A program made the translations under genes and the position numbers. Positions 35,193 through 47,339 of a stretch of DNA of 64,000 bases are shown piece by piece. Within the stretch, counting starts at the first letter, position 1. Each line of letters begins with the position of its first letter. The DNA lies in contig JAPVLO010000074.1 in the NCBI GenBank assembly GCA_027257055.1, positions 3,177,001 to 3,241,000 of the forward strand. The letters are read 5' to 3'. The notes under the pieces were generated by a model. The model was not told where the DNA came from, did no database searches, and was given only the letters and a program-made list of their open reading frames with translations. The DNA comes from Cephalopachus bancanus (lineage: Eukaryota; Chordata; Mammalia; Primates; Tarsiidae).

Positions 35193-37174
35193 TTAAAAAA
35201 ATGTAATCAACTTCTTTTTAAGGGCTCAGCAGAAATGTTGGTTCTAATTATTCTTTATATATTTTTCTGTCATTTCTTTATCTCTAACTTTCTCTTTCCT
35301 TCTCATTTTCAGCATAGCCTCCCCAAGTCTCACACACAAATATTTTTTTTTACATATAATAAAAATATAAATGAGGTTAGGCAGAAAAACTTGGAGTTCT
35401 TATCACTTTGAAGAGAGTAATGATTAATATATCTCTAAATTGAAATAGTATAATGTTAAGAATTAATAACTGAAGAAATAAAAGTAAAATTGAAAAATTT
35501 AACTAGAATCTTTTTTAGGCCTATAAATAATGTAGGGGTTTTCTACTTTTTATTTTGGCTTTCTCCAACATTCTTTATTTGTTAGAAAATAATTGCAAAT
35601 TTTACACATAAAAGACAATAATCTAAAGCATTATAGATTTCCATAACTACACTTTTGACACAAGATCCAGGAAAGGTATACCAGAAGTTTAATAGGCCTA
35701 TGCACATGACTGTATGCCCAAATCTATATCAAAATACAAGTATAAACAAGAACTTTTTCTATTGGTCTTATGCTCACTACGATTCCATTTTCTTCTTCCT
35801 TAATGAGTAGCCTGTGTGTTATAGTCCCTTTAATTTGAATAGAGACCGAACATCATTATTTATGGCTTATTTTCCAAGATCTGGGTAGGTTAAAGTCCAA
35901 GTAAGATGAGTATTACGTGACCATGAGTGGGGATAGAGACAGGTTTGGGGAATTTAGTCAAGTAATTTAGGACCAAATCTAATAAGGTAACGTTTACCAA
36001 AGAGAATAGTGTGGGCTATTGTCCTCATCATTATGGAAAAAAAAATTAAATTTATATGAGGTAAATGATCTGTTTTGAAAAACTGCTTACTTTTCAGGTT
36101 TATCATTTATTCAAGAAATGTGTATTGACAGCGTTTCTGACTGACAGTAAAGAGAAACATAACTTCCAAAAGCAAAAATAGAATTAAAAAAGGAAGACAA
36201 GCAGTCTAAAAAAACTTTGTTAAAAATCAGCATACCTATTTCCTGGAATCTCTTTTTGTGATGCACTGTCAAACCAAGACGAAGGTAATTCTTAAGGGTG
36301 AATCTTCACTGCTTTCAGTAATAGAAAGAGCAGAGACCTAGCTATATGATAATAACAATGAATACTGTCAACTGAGGCTCATGCACCTGAAAAATTAGCA
36401 TCATAGACTGAAATTGTATGTACTTTGGTCTTTCTTTGAGGAAAAAAATATCACCATCTGCTTCTGTTTGCTCTTGTATATTTCTTATAAATAAGGAAAA
36501 TATAGGAGTAGAGCTCCAAAATTCTCTGGACCTTGTTTGGCTGCATTTAATAGAAAAATTGGGTGAAGAAGATAGGAATGTGACAGAAAACTAATGGATA
36601 TCACTATGTATTTTGTACTCAAATGGCATGTGTGTACATGTGTACGTCTTTAATGCACATTGCTCCATAAAGGGTATCATATATGCAACATTGATCTTTA
36701 CAATGCTTCTTTAAAATCCTCTGTCATGTGAAAAATGGATTTCTTAACAAACCTGAAAAAAAATTATCTGCCTTGAAAATAGAATTAGGTTTTCTGACAC
36801 TTATTTGAAGAGCAGTAACATATTAACAAAGAGAAACTATCAGAGCCATAACAATCTCTTCACAGCTTCTACTTACTGTGACAATAAAACCAAATTCAAA
36901 ACATTCTTGGGCCTCACAGCTCCTTATTTTATATACCTGTTTTTCAAATTATGACCTCCATCCATTTTGTTTTTTCATTTTCTGAAAATTTTTTAAATTT
37001 ATAAATATAATTAATACGTATTTATATAATATAATTAATGTAACAAGTGTTTAATATAATTAAAAATTAAATAATAAGTCTCTAAACAGTTGACTTTTAA
37101 TCAGTGAGATTATTCTGGATGTGTCTCACGTATTTAGTTAGGAGACTTTAAAGGCAATTTGGACTTGAGAAGGG
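35193..37174. other. Anonymous AT-rich sequence
   Basis: Nothing recognised. Confidence 0.5.
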
Positions 37175-37230
37175 GAGAGAGAGAGAGAGAGAGAGAGGGA
37201 AAGAGACAGACAGAGAGAGGGACAAAGGGA
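37175..37230. repeat. (GA)n microsatellite
   Basis: GAGAGA units with GACAGACAGAG interruptions. The flanks do not match the 7.1/35.1 kb repeat, so this is an independent array. Confidence 0.9.
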
Positions 37231-37593
37231 GATAGAGACGTTACATTTCACCTCTGGATGGTATCTTTTGTTCATGCCTGTGGGGTTATAGTAAGTTCAT
37301 TATCTTCCTTCCCTGTCTACTTTGTGGACCACAAGGATTTGGACCTGCCTAGACAGCCTCCATAATTGTGTCAAACAATTTTTAAAATTTTGTTTCTGTC
37401 CTTGTCTCTCTCTTTCCTCTGCTGGTTCTGCTTTTCTGGTTGAACCATGACTGACAATTTGTGTAATGCTTTAACAAAAATTGTTTGTATGAACACAGAA
37501 TAAAACAACAATAAAAAAAATCCTGGACCATAGCTTAAAGTTTAAGCTTCTTTAAAGAGTTTTTAACAGAAGTTTCATAAAGAGAAAGGCACT

Positions 37594-37617
37594 TTTGTTT
37601 GTTTGTTTGTTTGTTTT
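37594..37617. repeat. (TTTG)n microsatellite
   Basis: Five TTTG units and a T run. Confidence 0.9.
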
Positions 37618-38776
37618 TTGCTTCTTAGATTGGTCCTGGTCAAGATTCATTATAGTGATTTTTTAAAAGGATGTAAGGGAAGAAAATTATGTTCATATTT
37701 CTCTCAGGTCTGCTTTCTCATAATGCAGTCAACTTTATTTCTCTTCCAGATCATACTGAAAGAGATAAAATTAGGAAACAAAGTAAAAGTTATTCAATAA
37801 ATAATTTTCCCTCTGTTACAGAAAATATAATTAAATACTTTGTTCCATTCTGTATATTTTTTAAAAACTGTACTAATTTTTAGAAGTTTACATTGTCCCA
37901 TTCCAACATATATTTGTAACTCATAGTTTATGGATTAAGATATTCTAGCGAATTTACTGTAAATTGTAGGTAAATAGATAATATTTATATTTCATGCAAT
38001 ATCAATGTAACTTATTCATGGAATAAGATTGCATTTAAAAGTTTTGGGAAATAGATTGATATGACAGTGAGTTTCTGAAATGCAGCATAATGTTACACAG
38101 AAGTCAATTTTAGCTGCTGAGATTTTATCACCTTACCAATTCCAGTTCCCAATGCATCAAGTTTTGGCCTCAAAATCTTTTCTGTCGCTCAGTCTTGTAC
38201 TCTTGTGGACCACAGGAATATGTCACATGCATAATGAATATTTTAATGAATCTCTGATTCCAATCTTAGAAAATTGATTTCCTTTTCCTGTTTCATAATA
38301 GTATATATTGCCTAAAGGAATTTAACTCTGTTCTTGTTTCAAAATTCTCTAAAATTGAGTGTTATGGCTTTATAAAGTAAATTAGGTTACTTCTTCATAA
38401 GTATAGCAAGTTCAAATAGTAATATATAAAGTTTTTGAAACAATGAGTATCTATATTCTATAGCACACAGGGTACCTGGACAATGGATAATTTTGAATAT
38501 AATATTTTATTAATTGTCACACAGTAGTTTTATTTTATGTTACTACACATGTTAAGAAAACAAAACGTATTTCTTTGAATAAAAATGAATCACATTGCCA
38601 ATAATTCATTTTCCTGAACCTCTAAAACTAATATGAACTTTTAGCAGGATCACCTATGAGTAAGAGTATATGTCTTTCTATGAATTAGTTATATAAAATT
38701 TCAAGATCATAATACTTTGTGACAGTTCCATTTCCATTTAAAACAATATACCTATGTTATATCGCAATATTTTAAG
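37618..38776. other. Anonymous AT-rich sequence
   Basis: Nothing recognised. Confidence 0.5.
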
Positions 38777-39081
38777 GAGGCTTGGCATGCTGGCTCATAC
38801 CGATAATACCTAAACTTTGGGGGACTGAGAGGATCACTTGAGGCCAGGAGTTCAACACCAGCCTGGGCAATAAAGTGAGTCTCCATTTCTACAAAAAATG
38901 AAAAAGTAAAAAAGATACATCCATGTGTCATGGTGCTCACCTGTAATCCCAGCTACTGAGCCTGAGGGAGGAGGACCCTTTAAACTGAAGAGTTTAAGAC
39001 TGTGGGGAACCATGGTCTGTTACTACACTTCAGCCTGGGTGACAGAGGGAGACACTATCTCTAAAAAATAAAAAAAGAAAA
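38777..39081 (+). mobile_element. Old AluJ-like dimer
   Basis: It reads 'ggcttggcatgctggctcat', 'ggatcacttgaggccagga', 'gttcaacaccagcctgggca', an A-rich linker, 'cacctgtaatcccagctact', 'cttcagcctgggtgacagag' and an A-rich tail. Diverged, no clean TSD. Confidence 0.88.
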
Positions 39082-39346
39082 CGATAAATTTGTCTCTATA
39101 TAACAGGAAACCCAAGAAAAGAGAGTCTTAAATAAATGGAAATTTATTTGTTTGATATAATACATCAAAAGATGGGAGTCCAGGGCTGGTGTAGCTATTT
39201 ATTTATACTCTCAGTATTCAGACGTTTTCTGCTTTTCTGTCCGCCATCCACAGTGGCTAGACTTCTATCACTATACTTGTCAAATCATGGAAATAAGAGT
39301 TCTGCTAGTCATGTGCATGTTTCTGGAAGAAAGAATAAAGGCTTTT

Positions 39347-39504
39347 TTTAACTTTTAATTTTTTCTTTTAAAGATGTGGGGTACATTTCAGGGTTAGGTA
39401 TACAAATGCTCATTATGCAGGCGCCCTTGTTGATGAGGTATGCTCCCCCTTCCCCAGTCAGACTTCCATTAGTGCCAATTCCACTTCCCCGACCCCCTCC
39501 CAGC
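39347..39504 (-). mobile_element. Short L1 3' UTR insertion
   Basis: The plus strand shows the T-rich tail, then 'aaagatgtggggtacatttc', 'agggttaggtatacaaatg' and 'gttgatgaggtatgctccc', the reverse complement of the main L1 3' UTR. A 13-bp TSD flanks it: AATAAAGGCTTTT at 39334-39346 and AATAAAGACTTTT at 39505-39517, one mismatch. Confidence 0.9.
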
Positions 39505-39517
39505 AATAAAGACTTTT

Positions 39518-40451
39518 AAGGAGCAATATGTTTCTACATCTCAAGACTTTATTGTTATTATTTTTATTTGGGAAAATACCTTATATTCAGGAACTTTACC
39601 AATATCTCATGGGACATTTTATGCTTCGTGAACCCCCTTGCTAAAAGGAATGTTATTGGATGGAGTATTTACTATTCCCTGCCTTAAGAAAAAGCAAGTG
39701 AGAACAAAGTTGGTTATAAGTATTGAATGAATTAACATTGTAAAATCTTTTGTTCTGGTTTTTATTTTACTACTACATAATAAATTACCTTAGAACCTAG
39801 TGTTTCAAAACAACAATTTTGTTTGATTTTTACATGTGAGGAAAAACTTGGAAAGAAGCCAACTGTTTGTTTTGTCGCTGATCCTCAAAGTAGTAGCTAA
39901 GATGGCTGGAAATGTGTCAAAATATTATTGATTAGAGTAGATAAGCCATTAAAGTTCTGGAATTCGCACAAGATTGAAGAGACAAAATTTTGGGTTTGGG
40001 GATTTCAAGGAGTCCCAAACTCAGACGTCTCAAATTCCACAGAGAATAGAAGTATAAAGAAATAAATCTGACATTCCAGTTTTCCCCTGGATACACATGC
40101 TGATTTCTTAAGCAGCATAGCATAGAGATAAAAAGAAAGTTAAGAACAAAGACTCTAAAAAGTAGAGGAGAGTTTTTATGAGTCTTACAGCAATAAAGGG
40201 ACTAAAGTGAATACACATCTGCCAAGAAAACCCCCCAAAACCAAAAAGAATAAAGTATATCCAGGTGTGGATGGATAGTTCTGATAGAAAAAAATGTAAG
40301 CATAGGGATTAATCAGGAGAGTCCTACAAAAATTATACTTAACCTTAAGTCAACTCAGTTCCTTCCCATATGTCTAGAAAATAATAAACTCACTCTAGAG
40401 GAATACAACATTATTAAAAATCTAAAAAATGCCTCATACACAATATCCAGC
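39518..40451. other. Anonymous sequence
   Basis: Nothing recognised. Confidence 0.5.
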
Positions 40452-40908
40452 TATAGTGGGTTGAATTGTGGCCCCCTCTCCATAAAACAGGTTAAGTCCT
40501 AAGCATGCTACTTGTGAATGTGACTCTATTTAAACATAAAGTCTTTGCAGATATTATCAAGGTAAAATTAGGTCATACTAGTTTACATGAGGTAAATCAA
40601 ATGATCGATAAGAAGAGGGAATGACACAGGGAAACATACACATAAGGAAAAAGCCTGTGCAGTAATGGAATCAGATTGGCATAAAGCAGCTATAAGTCAA
40701 GGAGCGCTAAAGATTGCCGGTTGACACCAGAAACTGGAAGAGAAAGGAAAGGATTCTTTCCCAGAGCCTTAAGAGGAAACATAGCTCTCAGACATCTTGA
40801 TTTTAGACTTCTAGCTTCCAGAACTGTGAGAGAATAATTTTATGTTGATTTAAACTATCCAGTTTGTTTTACTTTGTCATAGCAGCCTTAGGAAATGAAT
40901 ATACCAGC
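40452..40908 (+). mobile_element. MLT1-like ERVL-MaLR LTR
   Basis: It follows the LTR order: 'gggttgaattgtggccccct', 'gtgaatgtgactctattta', 'gtctttgcagatattatcaa', 'gaacatcttgattttagact' type block, 'tctagcttccagaactgtga', 'actatccagtttgtttt' and 'gcagccttaggaaatgaata'. A near-complete solo LTR, old. Confidence 0.8.
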
Positions 40909-41449
40909 TTTTAATTATATATTACTAGAAATATTAGGAACTAGACACAGGGAAATATCAACCATAGAATTATATCAACAAATAACACAGTTATAATAAC
41001 CAGAATAACTATAAAATATGTCCAAAAAATGTAATAGAATTAAAATTGATAAATAGGACAGACAGAAGGGCTAGAAAATTATATAGATGTATATATATAT
41101 CACACAAAATACATATATTTTGTATCCAGAATACAAACACACATACATACGTGGGTTATTATTCAAATATATAATTTTAGTAGCATATTGTAATCTACTG
41201 AGGAGAAAATTAGTGTAACATAGAAATATCAGCAGAAAACATTCAATCTGAACAATGCTATATTGAAAGAATGGGAATATTTTTTAAAAAGAAAGAAAAC
41301 TTAAGAGCTAGATGAGAAATAATGAGAAGTTCTAACAGTTATATGATTGGAGTTTCACAAAGTTAGGACACAGAGAATAAAGCAGAAAGAAAATATTTGA
41401 AAATATAATGTTAAATAATTTTCTAAAATCAATATAGCAATCCAGATTT
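40909..41449. other. Anonymous AT-rich sequence
   Basis: Nothing recognised. Confidence 0.5.
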
Positions 41450-41820
41450 CCCAGAAAGTTTTTAATATTAAGTTCAATAAAGGTAAAACTAGGAGTTTCT
41501 ATATTAATTTCTACATCATCAAAGAATTCTAATTTAATATAGAAATTATTCTAGTTTAATAATTACTCTAATACTTATCAAATAATAATTACTAATCAAG
41601 TTAATTATTATAAAACTAATTTTTAAACTAATTATTAAACTAATAATTGTTAATTATTCTAATGACTATTCTAATTTAATATAGAAATTAACTTTATATT
41701 TCTCTATTAATTTCTTATTAATTTCTAGATTAAATTATTCTAACATTTATTTCTATATTAAAAACTAGTTTTAATATAGAAAAATAATTAAACATTTATA
41801 ACAAAAATAATAAAATAATT
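41450..41820. repeat. AT-rich low-complexity block with repeated inverted units
   Basis: TTTAATATAGAAATTA-type units occur in both orientations ('taatttaatatagaaatta' at about 41530 and 41675; its complement 'tttctatattaa' at about 41750), mixed with TAATTATTA motifs. It has the potential to fold. No coding content. Confidence 0.6.
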
Positions 41821-42545
41821 CAGAAATCTCATTTTTTAAAAAATAGAACAAAAATAAACAAGGTTAACTTTTTAATGAAAATAATAGAAGAATACACATA
41901 CTGAAATTCACAACTCAAATACATATACCGAAAAAGATCTGTCAAATGACAGATGTATATATCTAATAAACATATAAAGAACCCATAAAAATAGCAGATT
42001 ATCAAAAAGAAAGTAAAAGAAAGGCAATGATAATGGTAAAAGCAGAAATGAATAGAAGATAACAAATATACAACAGAGATAACCAAACCAAAATTTTTTT
42101 GAAGAAAAGGGGAAAGAATAATGAAATTGATAAACTAAAAATTATTCAAGAAAGGCAAAAAAATGAAGAAATTTTTAAAAGAGAATACAGCACCAATTCT
42201 ATATATTGTGAATAGTTACGGCCACTAAATACAAAATGCTCTGGAAGATGAAATAGCAAACCTCATTGACATTGGAAGAGGCAAAGATTATTTTTATACT
42301 GGTGTAGTGTAAAAGATAACAGATCAATCAGACTATGTTAAAACTGATAATTTCTTTTTATTAAAAAGCACACCATTACAATTATAAAAACAAGTCACAG
42401 AGGAGAACGCTTACAAAATTTATATCTGATAAAAAAGTATTCAGAATAGAAAATTTCTACAAATCGATAGTAATAAGACAGAAAATTTAAAATTAGCAAA
42501 AACCTTGAATAGCTACTTACAAGGAGGACATACATATGGACTGTA
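41821..42545. other. Anonymous AT-rich sequence
   Basis: A-rich on plus. The 85-codon minus frame at 41829-42086 encodes low-complexity hydrophobic sequence with no family match. Confidence 0.45.
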
Positions 42546-42561
42546 AATATATGTAAAAGCT

Positions 42562-42846
42562 AGCCTGGCTCGGTGGCTCAGTCTGTAATCCCGCGCCTTT
42601 GGGAGGCTGAGGTGAGTGGATTGCCTGAGCCCGCGGGTTCGAGACCCGCCTGGGCAGCGAGACCTCATCTCTACGATAACTCAAAAAATCGTGGTAGCGC
42701 GCGCCTGTGATTCCGGTTACTCGGAAGGCTGAGGCGGAAGGATCGTCGGAGCCCAGCAGGTCGAGGCTGCAGTGGCCGGGAGCGGCCACTGCACTCCAGT
42801 CTGGGCGACAGAGTGAGACTCCAACTTTAAAAGAAAAGAAAAGAAA
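42562..42846 (+). mobile_element. Young lineage-specific dimeric Alu, full length
   Basis: The best-preserved copy. A perfect 16-bp TSD, AATATATGTAAAAGCT, lies at 42546-42561 and 42847-42862. The left monomer has GTGGCTCAG.CTGTAATCC (A-box region), then GCGGGTTCGAGACCCGC (B box within a palindrome). The right monomer and an A/AAAAG tail follow. The minus frames at 42517-42920 are translations of this SINE. Confidence 0.96.
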
Positions 42847-42862
42847 AATATATGTAAAAGCT

Positions 42863-43624
42863 GCTCAACCTTACTTGTATTAAGAAAATACAAATCAATA
42901 TAACAATGTGTTACTACCAATGCAATGACCGCTATAAATAGTGAAATGACAAAGACTGATAAACAAGACTGAGCAAGTGTTAAGGAAATGGAGGTATTGG
43001 AATGCTCTAACAGTGCTCATTATTCTTGTTCATACTGTTTTGGAAATATCTGTCCTATACTCTGATGCACCAAGTTCCATTGTTAGGCAAAAACCCGTCA
43101 GAATTTTTTACCAAAAGATACGTACAGGGATGTTCATAGTGGTGTTATTCATAATAAATAAAAACTGCAGCCAAATGTCCATAAACATTAGAATATAGAC
43201 ATACACTGTATTACAACAAAACACCATATAGCTATGAAAATGAATCGACAATTGCTGCACTCACAAGTTTGAATCTCACAAACAGTGTTGAATGGAAGAA
43301 GACAGGCACACATATACACTGAATAACTCCTTTTATTTAAAAAATTACAAAACTCAAAGAGAAGCAACAAATCTGTAGTGTTAAAATTAACAAAATTTTT
43401 TTTTTTGTATAGCTTAATTACTAGGAGAGGGAAGAACTCGAATTTCTGAGTTACTAAACATTTTTATTTGTTATTCTGGGTGCCCATTACACATTTGCTT
43501 TCATGTTAAGAGTTATCATTTATGTATCTTTCTGCATGTGTATATATGTGTGTTTCTCCATAGAATGTTTATTTAAAAATAATATAAAAGTAGCTGCAAC
43601 GGTCAAGACATTATGAGGCAGGTG
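42863..43624. other. Anonymous AT-rich sequence
   Basis: Nothing recognised. Confidence 0.5.
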
Positions 43625-43790
43625 ATTGAGAACAAATCATTTGAACTTTAGGAGTCAAATAAAGACAGACTTTTTAGAGTCAGCTTGTGGTTGAATCATA
43701 GCAGTATAATTTCTGTGACCTTAGAAAAAATTGCTCAACATTTCTGAGTAAGCAATTCAGTTATATTTTTTAAAAGAGAAATAATAATAT
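43625..43790 (+). mobile_element. MIR SINE, diverged
   Basis: It contains 'agtcagcttgtggttgaatc', 'ttctgtgaccttagaaaaaa' and 'ttgctcaacatttctgag' in MIR order. Confidence 0.65.
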
Positions 43791-43914
43791 TTGTTTGTTG
43801 CGTAAATTTTATTCCATTTCTCTTTCTTCTATAATAATAATGTGTTTGTATTTTAAAACAAGCAATGAAGATTGTTTTTCATTGTGTATCACTTAAAACA
43901 ATTTTTAAAATTTA

Positions 43915-44420
43915 TTGTTTATGGCCAGTGCCAGTAACTATGTTAAATTCTGAGATACCAAATTGAATAATTCATGACTATTTCTTGTAAAGAATTCACA
44001 ACTTCTTAGGGGAAACACAAGAAAAACTCTGTCTCATTTAAAAATGTAAGCTCCATGACAACAGATATCAAGCTTATCTTGTTCTTTCTTTTAGTCTCTA
44101 ATGGTCTAGCATGAAAATGTTTATTGTACTAAGTCACAGTCAATAAATATTTGTGGAGTGAGTCAGTGAACAGATGCAAGGATGAAAAGTGCCGTGACAG
44201 AAGACCTCACATGTTATAGTGGGAGAATGAAGGAAATTGTATGCACCTACATCAAAGCGGTCTAGAAGACCCTCTACTCAGGAGGTAAAAATTTAGCCTA
44301 AAACTTAAAAGATAAGGAGGTGTTCATCAGTCTGGCTTGGTGGGAGAGAAAAATTGGGAAAAGTATAGCAAAGAAGAAGGCATTCTAAGCAAAGGAAACA
44401 TCACAAACAAAGTGCTGAGT
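43915..44420. repeat. L2 3' end and flanking old repeat
   Basis: Positions 44043-44180 follow the plus-strand L2 terminus: 'tgtaagctccatgacaacag', 'atcttgttctttcttttag' and 'cagtcaataaatatttgtgg'. The flanks (43915-44030 and 44185-44420) resemble an old repeat in the other orientation, including 'gaaggcattctaagcaaag' and 'aaggaaacatcacaaacaaa'. That part is weak. Confidence 0.5.
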
Positions 44421-44650
44421 TCTTTTTCACCTGCTAAACAGAAAAGAAAATAAAAGAAAACTGAAAGTAAGAATAATAAAAAACAGTGTTTCTTTGGCAC
44501 TCTAAATTATCCTTAAATCATCCCTAATATCAAGAGGCATTGGTTTGCCAGCTTTGATGAATACACTGGTCTACTATGCTGGGTAAACTTACAAGAGCAG
44601 TTACCCTCCAGATTTCAATGATAGTTTACCAATGATTCTACTTCCTCCTT
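44421..44650. other. Anonymous sequence
   Basis: Nothing recognised up to the TSD of the next L1. Confidence 0.5.
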
Positions 44651-44869
44651 TGTAGTCTTTTATAAAACTAAATTTTATTTTATGCTAGAAATGTGGGGTA
44701 CAAGTAAGGATTAACTGGACAAGTAGGCTGCAGATTGAAGTTTGGACCTCCAGCTGGCCCTCACGTCCCCTGGTAAAGGACCACCTACTCTGTTGCTATG
44801 TGTCCTATCTCCCCCACAGCAGTGATCAGTGAATGCCCATCCCTCCCTTGTGCTAATGTGTCTAATGTT

Positions 44870-47325
44870 CAGGTCCCACTTAAAAGTGAGAACATGTGGT
44901 ATTCAGTTCTTTGTTCCCGTGATAGATCACGAAGTATGATGGTCTCCAGCTGCGTAAAATTTGCTGCAAAGTCCATGATTTTGTTCTTTTTTATGACTGC
45001 TCAATACTTCATTGTATGCATGCACCACATTTTCTTTATTCAGTCCACTTTTGATGGGCAGAAAGGTTGTTTCCATGATTTTGCTATTGTGAATAGTGTG
45101 GCTATAAACATGAGTGTGCAGGTGTCTTTTTTGTAGAATGATTTATGTTTGTTTGGATATATTCCCAAGAGAGGGATTGCTGGATTATTTGGAAGGTCGA
45201 TTTTTAATTCTTTTAAGAATCACCACATTGCCTCCATAGAGGTTGAACTAGCTAGCACTCCCTCCAACAGTGTAAAAGCAGTCCCTTTTCTCCATACCCA
45301 TGCACCCATGCCAGCATCTTTTCCTTTTTTTAAAATTTATTAAGGATGGCCATCCTTACTGGAGTTAAATGGTATCTCATTTTAATTTTGATTTGCATTT
45401 CTCTGATGATTAGTGAGGCTGAGCATTTTTTCATGAATCTGTTGGCTGCATGTATGTCTTCTTTTGAAAAGTGTCTATTCATGTCCTTTGCCCATTTTTT
45501 TATAGGCTTTTTTTTTTCCTTTTACTTCATTTGAGTTCCCTGTAGATACTGGAGTTAGGTCTTTTTCAGATACACAATTAGCAAATATTTTCCCCATTCT
45601 CCCACTCGATGGGTTATTTGGATGGGCAAAAGCTTTTCAGTTTGATGAGGTCCCACTTGTCTATCTTAGCTTTTGTAGCATTGAAGTGCATAAAAGTGTT
45701 TTCTGCATTTTTTTCTTGGACTTTTAATTTGAGGTCTTATATTTAGTTCTTTGATTCATTTAATGTTGACTTTTGTATGCAGTGATGGGTAGGGGTTCAG
45801 TTTCATTCTTCTGCATTTGGCCAGCCAGTTTTGCTAAATATGGTTTCCTTTCCTCATTGTTCTTCATTGGTGACTTTGGCAAAAATGAGTTGGTTGAGAG
45901 ACTGAGCTTTTGCTTCCAGAATCCCTGTCCTGTTTCATTCTTGTACTAATAGTAGGTGTCTATTCTTGTACTAATACTAGGCTGTTTTGTTTACTATATC
46001 TGTATAGTAAAGTTTAAAGTCTAGAAGTATTATACCTTTCACTTTGTTTCTTATACTGTGGATTGTTTTGACTATTCATGTCTTTTTGTTTCTATATGAA
46101 TTTCTGTATTTTTGTTTCCAGGTCTGAGAAAAATGATGTTGATAATTTGATGGGTATCACATTGACACTATAGATTGCCTTGGTTAAGATGGACATCTTA
46201 ACAATATTGATTCTTCCAGTTCATGAGCATGGAATGTTTTTCCACTTGTTTGTGTCATCCTTGATTTCATTGAGAAGCATTTTATAGTTCTTTTTGTAAA
46301 GATCTTTCACTTCTCTGCAAAGGTATTTGATTTTTGTATTTGTGTGTGTGGCTATTGTAAATGGGATTGTTTTTATCTGGCTATCTGTCTGCTTATTGTT
46401 GGTGTTTAAAAATGCAACTATTGTTCACACATTGATTTTGTATCCCAAGACTTTACCAAATTTGATTATCAGTGTGAGGAGGCTTTTGACAGACTTCCTA
46501 GGGTTTTCAAGATATTGAATCATATCGTCTGCAAAGAAGAATAGTTTAACTCCTCTTTTCCTATTTGGATACTCCTGATTTCCTTCTCTTGCCGTGATTG
46601 CCCTGGCTAGGAATTCCAAAACTGTTGAACAGGAGAAATAAGAGTGGGCAACTTTATCTTGTTCTCATGCTTAGGTGGAATGCTTCCAACTTCTCCCCTT
46701 TGAGAAAGTGATGACTGTAGCTATATCACAGATGGTTCTTACTATTTTGAAGAATGTTCATTCTATGCCTAGGTGCTCAAGAGTTTTTAACAAGAAGAGA
46801 TGCTGGTTTTTGTCAAATATTTCTTTTTGCATCTAATAATATAATCACATGGTTCTTGGTTTTACACCTTTTGATGTGCTGAATTACATTTATGATCTTG
46901 TGAATGTTGAACAAGCCCTGCATGCCAGGAATGAAGCCCTTCTGATCATGGTGGATGATCCTTGAGATAGATGTATCATTGGATTTCATTTGCTAGAATC
47001 TTGTTTAGCAGGGAGATACTAAGGTTGAAATAAGAAGAAATTGAAATACTAAACAGACCAATAAAAATCCAGAAAATCAACTTAGTTGTAAGAATTTGCT
47101 TACTCCCCCAAAAAAGGTCTCAGAGCATATGGCTTCCCAGGAGATTCTACAAAGCATACAAGGAGGAGCTGATGCCAATATTATTGAAAGTATTTCAGAC
47201 AACTAAGAAATAGGAAATTTTCCCCAAGAAAAATGTTCCATTTTCTTAAGGTTTTCGAGGATTTACAGGTTTTTATAAAAATCTCTGGTAATCTTTTGAA
47301 TTTCTTCAGGGTTAGTTGTGACTTC
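44870..47325 (-). pseudogene. L1-A ORF2 relic (reverse transcriptase, C-terminus)
   Basis: ORF2 encodes the L1 endonuclease-reverse transcriptase. The frame at 46425-46619 keeps the RT active-site motif in FFADDMIQYLENPRKSVKS. Other blocks: 47325-47241 matches the segment just before 'KLENLEEM', 47020-47240 (inverted) encodes the RPI.. to KEELIPILLKLFQ region, and 47015 onward reads [10 protein letters not shown]. The endonuclease domain is absent. Many stops and frameshifts make it non-functional. Confidence 0.8.
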
Positions 47326-47339
47326 ACCTTATTTTCCCC

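Noticed and set aside
37175..37230. Third copy of the 7.1/35.1 kb GA-containing repeat
   Set aside because: Only the (GA)n core is shared; the GATTGGAAAATATAG and CCCAAGGTA flanking blocks are absent.
42562..42846. tRNA-like gene, because of the perfect B box GGTTCGAGACC
   Set aside because: The B box is inside a full dimeric Alu with a TSD and A tail. No cloverleaf or anticodon arm can be drawn around it.
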